DNA from: Atherinomorus stipes
Taxonomy: Eukaryota; Chordata; Actinopteri; Atheriniformes; Atherinidae
Length of the DNA stretch: 64,000 bases
Reading direction: 5' to 3'
Assembly: GCA_023101725.1 (NCBI GenBank)
Contig: JALJCO010003056.1
Coordinates: 46,902 to 110,901 of the forward strand
Under the pieces are notes generated by a model. It was not told the origin of the DNA. It saw only the letters and a program-made list of their open reading frames with translations, and did not search any database. Made by a program: the position numbers and the translations under genes. This document shows positions 55,601-64,000 of this stretch, one piece after another. Position 1 is the first letter of the stretch, and each line of letters opens with the position of its first letter.

Positions 55601-58600
55601 TTTTGAAAAGGTGTACTTCACCATGATCCTATGGGAGACTATAAAAGCTACCCTTCACAGTCAAAAAATCTGATATTGCTTCAAGTTTGAACGCTTTTAG
55701 AGCAAGGCTGCAATAAAGACAGGGGCTACAAACTGAATTACTGTATGTGAAACTAGAGGAATGGGTTAAACATCAAATTAGCATTATGTAATAGCTAGCA
55801 AGTATTTTAGCATCCACAGCTATACATTTCCCTATTATAGATATGAAATATAGTTACTCAAGGGTAGTAATGAAATATTATGTTCAAGATTACTTCGTTT
55901 TCCATCTCTCACAGCTTCAAAATACCTAGAAAATGTCCCACAAGAAGGTTCCAACAAGCTGCATCACCATTACCGTAACATCCCTTTTGGCAAGTATCAC
56001 ACCTTGTAAACACGTTTTTATGGCCATCTTTGAGTGTTTTACTTCAAGATCACTTCCTGCTAAAACTTTTTTGATCTTTGGGCTGTCTTGCATACACTGC
56101 TTGCTCACCGATTTACAGTATGGAGTTCACGTTGGAGGGTTGCGGTGGCAAAACTTTCAGCTTGTACTTCTTCAGGAAGGCCAATATCGGTTATGGAAGT
56201 GGCCATCATGAGTTAAGGACAGTTTTTCTCTTGTAAAAACATCTATTTTTCTTTCTCAACTCTTTGCAGATGGTGTTATGCTTACTTTCATAATATAAAA
56301 GTGAGTTTAACCCTTTCATCTAGAATATTCCTCGTGTTACAGACTGCAGATTGAGTCCACTGCATGATTAATTTAGCCTCCAGCGCAACAGATATATAAA
56401 TATTGTGTTTGCAGTTTTTCCCTGTATACATAGCCTTCCTTTTCTTATAGTAACAACAACATTTTACTTGCTCACGAAATGAAGTCTTGTTTGGTTTATT
56501 TGCAAACCTGTGCAGTGACCTTGGTGGTAAGATACAAGGTATGTCTTCGTCTCATTTATTTACATGACAATCGTGTACTGCATGTGCAATTTTGGCCTCC
56601 AGAAGATCCATCACAGTCAATTTGGATTTAAAATTTCCATATCTATCAATCTTATTTGTAATTTTCTTGGAATGACTGATGATCTTCAAAAACTCAACTT
56701 GCCCTCCTATATAACTGTTGACTACTGTTTCTTCATTAAAGTGAATTCAATCTACCTGAAAAGATTTGGATATCTTTTCATGGCTTTGTTTGGCTCTGGT
56801 GCCATATGTATGACTTAGTAATGTCATAAAGTCTCATCATTGAAAGTTTTTCAATTTCTTAACCTAAATATGTGTTTTTAAAACTACGCATGGTGAATTG
56901 TGAGTGACAGTAAAGTTGAACAGTAAAAAAAAAAGAAAAAAGTGAAAAATGTTGGATGGGATCTAATGTCATTCTGCCATAGTGCAGGTATCATATCACC
57001 AGCCATGCTCTCCTTCGTCCATACAGGTGATTTTACACGTTGAAAGCGTTAAACATAAATTTATTGTCACTATACTGTAAAATAAAACATAATAAAAATG
57101 TTTTATGTTTAAAAGCAGTTAAGTTATAGCTTATTTTGAAATTTTGACTTTTAACCTTTATTGTGAAACGGACACATTTTCCTGCATATTCAGCCCTTCA
57201 ATCAAAGGTCCTGAATAGCATCAGCATCAACTAATTTACAGAGTAGGTGTGTCGAGAGTGAGTTAAATGAAAGCCTTGAAATTAACATCAACAGATTTCC
57301 AATGATAATAGTGAGCAAAAACATTCTTGTTGAATGCTACTGAAAAGCTCAAACCTCCCTAGGGTATACCCAAAAATGTCATGATGCTGTCCTTTTGTTA
57401 AAATGATACAAAACAAACATTTAATGTCACTGAAATTATTTGGCAAACTCTTTTCACATTCTCTCCACACATTCCCTCCTCATGAACAGACACATCGACA
57501 ATCTCGGCTTTTGTGTCTACAGTGTTCTCTTTTACACTCTGCACACACCAGTGCACAAATACACACAATTCACTCTCAGCCATTTGGCTTTCAGCGTGGC
57601 CTTCGGTTCACAGCATTTTTATGAGTGACTGCCTCACAAACTTACATGCCCTCTGTATTTGAAATATAAGCTCAACAGGGCAAAACACTTGTCAATAAAA
57701 TCTCAGTACAAGTGCCTTTGCTTTGACTAAAGCAAAGCGCCAGGCCGGGTCTGTACGACATAATGAAGCTCCACAGCTCCCTATTCCCTTCCTGCAGAAA
57801 TCATCAACAAGTTTTAATATTAATGGGAATTCACACCAGGAGACAGCTCTTCTGCAGTGTTCTCTCCTCATCCTGGGATATTTTGCCTTATTGGCTGCAC
57901 CACTAAACATATTCTTCCACCTTCATTCTCCCTTTGATCTACCTCATAACTTAATTACTGCCCCCCACAACCTCTTCTTTTCCTCTCAGGCTCTCTGATA
58001 CCAAATTTACTGAATTGTTATATAATGTTTGCATCAGTACTTGAGTGTATTTGAGATCAAGGGCTTCACTTCATTACTTCTGTCAGATGGATGAATGTAA
58101 GATGAGTCAAACTCCAAAAACCTATTTTACATGCACAGCAGTCATGGACTGCTCAGTGCAAATGCACACACTGCCACTCAGTGGATGGAGGGCTTTATTA
58201 CAGGAAAAGAACTAATGGCCTTCAACATCAAAGTAGTCTCCAGATAATCTGCAATTTCACATTTGCATCAAACATAACCACAAAAATTAGCTGAGACATT
58301 AGTTTCGAGTGAATAAGTATATTTGTCAATGTTCTAAAGAAAAGGTGACCCAGTCATGAGCGAGTCTTTGTAGCTTCAAAACATTTTCAGACATGCTACA
58401 TTAATGCTTGACTCAAACTTAAGAAAGTTTTTTTCTTTATTTGTTAGAAAAAAATCATAGTCAAAGATAATTCCACCAACTTTATGAATGAAAGGGGGAT
58501 TTTAGCATAAACACTTAATAATCCCTACTTTATTAGATTTTTAAACAAGCATAAATGTATTCAGTACTTGGAGTGAAGTAAATTGACTTGGTTTAGAAGA

Positions 58601-59321
58601 AACATCAATCAGTGGCTCGATCATTTTGACTGGATGTCACATAGTGCATATCAATGTTTCATTGCTAGCCTGGTGGGCAGAGTGATCATGAAATATGTGA
58701 ATACTTGGATATTTTGATATTTAGAATTAGTCTCATGTGAAGAATTTTTTTTTCTGGTATCTAGTATCTAGCTCTGTGTTGTGTATTTATACTAAAAGAG
58801 CAGATATCACAGAGAAAAGTGCTTCAAGATCATTTTAAGGACAACAGGAAAAAGGCATTTTCCAAGGTCTTTATGTTAAACATATGGGTGTCATGCAGTA
58901 GTTTGAGCACTTCTGTCATACAGCAGCACAGCTGTTAAATATTTAGGTGTGAACTGGTTCAAACCAGTTCGGCCAAATCAATGGGTCTATTTGGGGGTCC
59001 TGGAGCCTTCCTATGTTCTTAAGCTTCCCCAGAAAATCCTAAATTTATTGATTTCAGTATTGGCTTTACTGATTGTAGTGTTAGTGATGATCATTTGAGA
59101 TGTGTTCAGCAATGTCTGGAACACAGCACAGCACTGTTTCCCATTCACAGTCCCAGCAGCCAAATCTGATCCGTTTATCAGTGCTCCATGTTTTCATTCC
59201 CACCTTTCACTCCAACTGCAGCTGCAGCTGAGTGACACCAAGAATATGTGATCCAAATGGTAGTTTTTTTTTTGTTTTTTTTTAAAGATGATCGTAAGTA
59301 CGTCACTGATTCCAGCTGGTT

Positions 59322-59327
<6 letters not shown>

Positions 59328-59356
<29 letters not shown>
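59328..59356. repeat. A homopolymer, 29 bases
   Basis: Twenty-nine consecutive A bases follow ggttaacagc. The run could be a retroposon poly(A) tail, but I recognise no element to its left. Confidence 0.85.
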
Positions 59357-60374
59357 CGGTTATTACTGGTAAAGTAGATGCTCCCTGTTTTACAAATCAA
59401 ACAATTTCTAGCCCTGTTTCGTTCAACTCTTAGCATGATGTTAAGTTCTGTTATTGTTGGGTTAGCTACAAAAGCAGAGAGCTCAGTTTTTTCTCCAGTT
59501 GTTATTGTCCATCAAAAAGAAAAAATCTTGATAATTACCACTCCATCACCTGCAGACTGAGACAGGACAGGGACAGAGAGGACAGACATCTGCTGAGGAG
59601 GCCAATCTGAAGGACTTACAGTAAAGGAAGTCTCACTTTGAAAAATGTGGAGTTCTATTGCTATGTTTAAGTGATGTAAGCTGCTAAATGATGTTAAAGG
59701 TTGAATATGGAATACGGACAGAACAGCGACATCACACGTGTCTAGGTTGTAGTTGCAACAGTAGAAAAACAACTCCAGCAACTTGGTTGCCAGGCTCACT
59801 GCTGATACGGTGTAGGTACTACAACGGCAAGTGACGAACAGACTGCACCATGTCCAACAAGTAACAAGAGACATCCCTGCTTGTAAGCAGTGATGTGTGT
59901 GTATGCATCTGCGTGTATAAGACGGTTACATAGATGAATGGATAGACTGACATCTCAGACTGATTTCAGCAATTGAATTTGAGATTATTTAGTTGTTTCC
60001 CTAGTAAATATGTGGAGACCCAACATCTTCAATTTAAAAAAAGCATTCTCAAAGTTACTGAATTTCCAAAATTCCCTCCAAGTGTATTTACTTTGCATCA
60101 CCTACAGAGGTCAGTGTTGATCAAGCTTAAATGTCTCACTGCTGTGTTTCTGGTCACATCACTCTTTATTATGTGTGCCAATGTAAGCATTAAGGCATAA
60201 ATATTACAGTTTGTCTGTGTTTATTCTGAGTTATTCTCCCATTCCATCACGATTTTCAGTGTGTAACTCCACCTGCAGCTTCAACTCAACCTCCACAAAA
60301 GTTCTATCAAAATGTGTGCCTCCATCAGGAATAGTGTGCTTTGGCTTGTGTTGTACAAAAGTCTAACTGTATTT

Positions 60375-61321
60375 ACATAATTGACCTATGGCTAAGCCAC
60401 GCCCCCTCCACTCTCTCGGAAAAACAATCAACATTCGGTGACAGGCGCTATGTGGTGTCTCGGGAGATGACAGCTGTCAACACGGACCAGCAGACGCGGG
60501 ATCAGACAGAGAGACATGACAAGATAAATAAAATAAAATAAAAAAAACATTGTACACACGTCTGAAACTGCAAATCGTAATCAAGCCTGTGAAGTCTCTG
60601 GAATGTGACGAGTGTACACTCCCACAGTTTCTTGCACAAACTACTGCACGGCTGCCAGTGTTGTGCCAAAAAGTAATCGTCTGCCAAAAACTGATTAAAC
60701 AACCACAGGAGCGGAGTAGAATCTAGCTGCTGCTTGGAAGCCAGAGGCGTGTTGTTACTGACGACACCTGAGTATACTACACGGCAGCTAAAGCTGACCT
60801 CTTATGGCACATTACCAAAGTACAAAATAGCATGCTTGGCTAGCGTTAGCTAACTTAAGCTAACCTTAGGGATGTTAAAGATAACGTCATATTTCTTTCC
60901 AGCAAAGTGACAACATGTTGCCTCAAATACGACGTTGCCTTACCTGAGAACAGATGTAGACATCCTTGTTAATTTTATCCACATTCAGTTGGTGTTGTGG
61001 TTTGATGCATATCTTTATTCAAAGCAGACACTTTTCTCATTTGAGATGTGGCTTGGGAAAGTTAAACAATACACCCCGTCGCCCAGCCTCTCAGGATACA
61101 TTTGTCGGAGTTGTATGTACCCCATGCACACCATTTGACCATTTTGAACCAAAACAAAACACATAAAGAAAAATAAAAACAAACAAAAACAGACTAATTT
61201 TGATGCACTTTAATGGACGTTCAAGCAGAGAATGTCCGAGTTTATTGGGTTAGCTATGCGCACTGTGATTGTCTCATCGCGTTTGGGGGCGTGGTTTAGT
61301 CATATGTCAATTCACATAATT
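60375..61321 (-). mobile_element. P/THAP-like non-autonomous transposon
   Basis: Terminal inverted repeats read ttgacctatggctaagccac on the left and, inverted, ttgacatatgactaaaccac on the right; both continue gccccc, 23 of 26 matches. The 8-mer ACATAATT lies at both outer edges (60375-60382 and 61314-61321), though part of it could belong to the inverted repeat. A relic THAP-domain exon is inside on the minus strand. P elements make 8-bp duplications and carry THAP DNA-binding domains, so that superfamily is the best guess. hAT also makes 8-bp duplications. Confidence 0.65.
60944..61134 (-). pseudogene. Relic THAP-domain exon with splice donor
   Basis: On the minus strand one frame gives YPERLGDGV. 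After a shift another gives FPKPHLK-stop-EKCLL-stop-IKICIKPQHQLNVDK and INKDVYICSQ, then a gtaagg donor. The FP motif, the KCL-W-IK position and the final C-S preceding the next exon (where C-x2-H would be completed) follow the THAP zinc-finger layout. The expected tryptophan codon reads TGA, and one of the first cysteines reads TAC, so the domain is dead. Assignment is by pattern only. Confidence 0.5.
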
Positions 61322-61395
61322 TGATTTGATGATTTTTTGTTTGTTTGTTTGTTTTCATAATAAACACTCACCTGCCACTTTATTAAATTTGCCTG

Positions 61396-62606
61396 TATAA
61401 TGGGCTATATGCACAACTCCACTACTTCCTGAATCTAAAGGTGCATTGCGCAAGTTTAAATGTTAAATACTATTCTTCTCTTTCCTCCACATGCTCTTAC
61501 GATTGCCTGATGTGTAGAATGAGCCAATCTTTCTTCACTGCAGTGGTCTCTTATTACTGTTTCTGAATGCTCAATGCGAGATATTCAGGTACAAAGCCTC
61601 AAGGGGGCGCTTGTGGGGGAGACGAGCTGCACGTACTCGTTCGTCTGGCTGCACCTGCACACCGGTGTTGTGCACCGCAGGTCGGCACATGTCAAGGCAA
61701 CACTAATTGCTGCTAAAAGATGGAGAGCAGGTGCCTCTCAAACCACAAATCAGACTCCAGTAAGACAAAGAAGAAAAGTTTTGTCTCGTGAGACAAAGAG
61801 AACCAAACTGGAGTCTGACCTGTCCCCATGGCAGGGGAGGTGATTTTTGGCACAACGCCGGCGGCATCGGAGTGAGACGGGAGTAAACAACTGAGCAGCT
61901 TTTTTTTCTTTCTTTTTTTTTAATTTGAGGGAACTCCGATCCAGTCTGAGAATAAAACGGGACCCACAGTTGGCTTTCTTCTTTCTAACAAGGTAAATGT
62001 GATGAATGACAAAAATAAGGATGCAAAATATTGCAATGCTAAGTTTTTAGCATGGAAATGTGGCAATGTGACAGCCATACGACTGTCTACAGGGAAGAGA
62101 TACACTCTTGTCAACTTGTTAAATTTAGTTGATGTGGTAATTTCATATGGTTATCGTGGTCTCAGTCTGTGAATTTAGATATTTAAACTAAAGCCAACGT
62201 TAGCCTGTTGTTACTGTTAGCATACAGTTTGTCAGTTTACTCAACAATCAAACCGGAAACAATTTGCAGATTTATAACTGTTACTTCAGTAGACATTGTG
62301 TCTCTAACTCTGGGCTCAGCTAATGCGTGTGCACGACATTAGCGTCACTTCCACTTGTCGCCAGAGGGAGAACTTCTGGAAAAAACCTGGACTTGGCGCT
62401 GTTCTCCTTTAAGCCAGCTCCTTTGCTTCCTGTCTTTCATTACTGGACAAATTGATTAATCCAGGTGTGTTTGGCCATTGTCGTCATGGTTACTGAGCTC
62501 AGGCACACCCAGATTAATCAATTTGTCCAGTAATGAAACACAGGAACAAAGGAGCCGACTGAAGTTCTGGATATAGTGGACATGTGCATATAGCCCATTG
62601 ATTATA
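61396..62606. mobile_element. Foldback element with ~100-bp arms inside Tc1
   Basis: The right arm (62504-62606) is the inverse of a left arm now in two pieces, 61396-61436 (tataatgggctatatgcaca and onward) and 62414-62469 (ccagctcctttgcttcctgt and onward). The loop is about 34 bases. It has no coding sequence. The outer ends read tataat and attata, perhaps including a TA target. The left arm is interrupted by the TTAA-type element. Confidence 0.75.
61435..62413. mobile_element. TTAA-type element inside the foldback left arm
   Basis: Left end ctaaaggtgcattgcgcaag and, inverted, right end cttaaaggagaacagcgcca are imperfect inverse copies (AAAGG, GCGC and AAGT in register). The right edge has TTTAAG and the left edge CTAAAG. 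The interior includes gggggcgcttgtgggggaga and other GC-rich wording, but no transposase. A short open frame at 61574-61843 has no recognisable domain. Confidence 0.6.
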
Positions 62607-63262
62607 AGCACAATCTGGCAGCAACTCAGTGCATTTAGGCATGTTGACATGGTGAAGGTGACTTTCTGATGTTCATACTGAGCATCAGAATGGGGATTTA
62701 AGTGACTTTGAACATGACATGGTTGTCTGTCCCTGACAGGTTGTTATTAGTATTTCAGATACTGCCGATGCTCTGGGATTTTCACAGGTAATCATATACG
62801 GTTTACAAAGAATGGTCCAAAAAACTGAAACGATCTAGCAAGTAGCAGCTGTCTGGGCAAAAATGTCTTGTCAGAGGTCAGAGGAGAATGGTAAGACTGG
62901 TTGCAGATGATATAAAAGCAACTGTAACACAAATACGCAGATACCTGACACAATCAAGCTATGAGAGTATAGTTTAAACACAGCAGTCTGCAGTACCTGG
63001 GTACTGTTGCTGACCATGTCCCTCCTTTTATGACCAGTGTACCCATCTTCTGATGGGTTTTTTTTTTATGCAGAATAATGTACCATGGCACAAAGTGCAG
63101 ACCTTATCAAGCTGGTTTCTCACTTCTTCTATTTTTTTTCTTTTTATGTGGTGAAACATGGGAAACATGTATGTGAAGCTGACAAATGATACCATCATGT
63201 AAATATGATCTGATGTCTAAAGTTTCCAATAGCTTGTTAAATCTATGCCACAAAGATTAGGT

Positions 63263-63692
63263 GTCATCACCTGAAAATCACACTTTTCATGTTAAAAATG
63301 TGTGTTTTGGTATAGGACCTCAGTTAAAACATGCCGGAAACTCCAGAATGTAAAGAAGCTTCATTTTTCGTGTTGGCTCTTTGGTCATACCAGAATCAGC
63401 CACAAGAGCACGCATTACACAGCACGCGAATTTGGTCCTCCTAAACTAACGTCAGATTAGGAAGCTTCTTACAGAAGCTGGCATCTTTTTTATGGCTTTC
63501 TCTCAAGTTTCTAGTTGAAAATCACCCACAAACAAAGAATAGTGTTAGCAGGAAGCAGTTCTAAGTAAAACTAATGGAAGTCAGAATGTTACTGTAAGCA
63601 AAGAAGCAAAGAGGGGCTATGCAGAAACTAAATATTTCTTACTAGCACACGAAAGACTAAAAGCATAAGATCAGACAATTCCTCAAGTTGTG
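63263..63692. other. Unassigned sequence between transposons
   Basis: I recognise no gene, terminal repeat or microsatellite in these 430 bases. Confidence 0.5.
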
Positions 63693-64000
63693 TTAAAGGT
63701 ATAGTCCGGAGTTTCCCCCGTAAAAAATAAACGTTAGACTTGAGCAAGAGAAATCCGTCTCAAACGCCGCCTTTGGGCCTCTTCTCCCGTGCTGTGGTGC
63801 GGTTGAACGCAACTCTCTCTCCCCTTGCCTGTAATTCGCTCTTTTGTATTGTTCTGGTCTGGTCGGGACGTTTCTGTGTGGAGATTTCTGGTTATATCAG
63901 CAGCCAATGACAGAGCTAAGAGCATGACGCTGTGTGGAAATAAGCTCATGATTGGAGCAGACACCAGTCACTCGAACTCAAGGAAACACCGTGTATGCAC
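63693..64000. mobile_element. Left end of a TTAA-type element cut by the window edge
   Basis: TTAA at 63693-63696 is followed by aggtatagtccggagtttcc, a terminus I recognise from dispersed fish TTAA elements. The right end lies beyond the window, so its length and class are unknown. Confidence 0.5.

Larger units (their letters stand above)
51981..60374 (+). other. gpc1 3' UTR and downstream flank
   Basis: No second gene is recognisable in this stretch. The transcript end cannot be fixed. AATAAA occurs at 52645, 55022, 55712, 57081, 57091 and 57694. AT-rich DNA with T runs (53433-53453) and a 29-base A run (59328-59356) makes up most of it. Short open frames here lack domain content. Some of this may be conserved UTR or enhancer sequence, but that needs alignment. 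Confidence 0.6.
61365..63262 (+). mobile_element. Second Tc1-like copy, degraded and internally invaded
   Basis: The left end cactcacctgccactttatt resembles that of the copy at 33841. Tc1 text resumes at about 62607 (ggcagcaactcagtgcattt) and runs to tctatgccacaaagatta near 63258. The right terminal repeat is missing. The region for the second catalytic Asp reads QNNVPWHK, with AAT (Asn) at 63074-63076 replacing Asp. Other parts are deleted, including the start of the transposase. The gap 61396-62606 is filled by the foldback element. Confidence 0.75.

Noticed and set aside
56564..56818. 84-codon open frame downstream of gpc1
   Set aside because: Its hydrophobic stretches come from AT-rich DNA, and no family, splice or promoter signal supports it.
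58945..58970. Near-palindrome aactggttcaaaccagtt as a transcription-factor site
   Set aside because: A single short palindrome in 64 kb is expected by chance and has no supporting context.
60935..61166. Plus-strand open frames overlapping the THAP-like segment
   Set aside because: They are the antisense shadow of the minus-strand relic exon, which shows the domain pattern.
1..64000. CRISPR arrays, operons, phage-defence or other prokaryotic systems
   Set aside because: Spliced exons, SINE/LINE/DNA-transposon content and long AT-rich introns show animal nuclear DNA. No regularly spaced repeats with unique spacers were seen.

Overview
The window is vertebrate genomic DNA, almost certainly from a teleost fish. 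It carries one recognisable protein-coding gene on the + strand: glypican-1 (gpc1), a GPI-anchored heparan-sulfate proteoglycan core protein. Nine coding exons lie between 16633 and 51980, each bounded by AG/GT splice sites with compatible phases. They encode the protein from the [14 protein letters not shown] motif to the C-terminal GPI signal and stop. The exon with the signal peptide and first residues was not found and should lie upstream of the window. The teleost assignment rests on the repeats: DIRS-type and L2/Rex-type retroelements, Tc1 copies, a tRNA-headed SINE with an L2-like tail, and TTAA-target MITEs. The paralog (gpc1a or gpc1b) and the species cannot be fixed from the sequence alone.

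Layout: 1-16632 is upstream sequence, most likely intron 1, with a few repeats including a minus-strand SINE with a perfect 13-bp target-site duplication. Exon 2 (16633-16791) is followed by a 15.6-kb intron with LINE remnants, two TTAA-site MITEs, a GAGTT microsatellite and a hAT-like MITE. Exons 3 and 4 (32365-33808) are about 1 kb apart. The next intron (12.5 kb) starts with a transposon nest: a Tc1-like transposon (33841-39552) split by about 4.6 kb that includes a decayed DIRS retrotransposon (reverse transcriptase, RNase H remnant, tyrosine recombinase, head-to-head inverted terminal copies). Exons 5-10 (46340-51980) are more compact. From 51981 to about 60370 lie the 3' UTR and flank, with several AATAAA signals and no gene I can support.

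The last 3.6 kb (60375-64000) is a second transposon accumulation. It holds a P/THAP-like element with an 8-bp flanking repeat and a relic THAP exon, then a degraded Tc1 copy containing a foldback element that is itself interrupted by a TTAA-type element, and finally the left end of another TTAA element.

The coding exons look intact. The transposon coding regions are all broken by stops, frameshifts or deletions. I found no CRISPR array, operon, bacterial system or tRNA/rRNA gene, and no convincing previously undescribed system. The most interesting material is the layered nesting, the DIRS inverted-repeat architecture and the THAP-exon relic.
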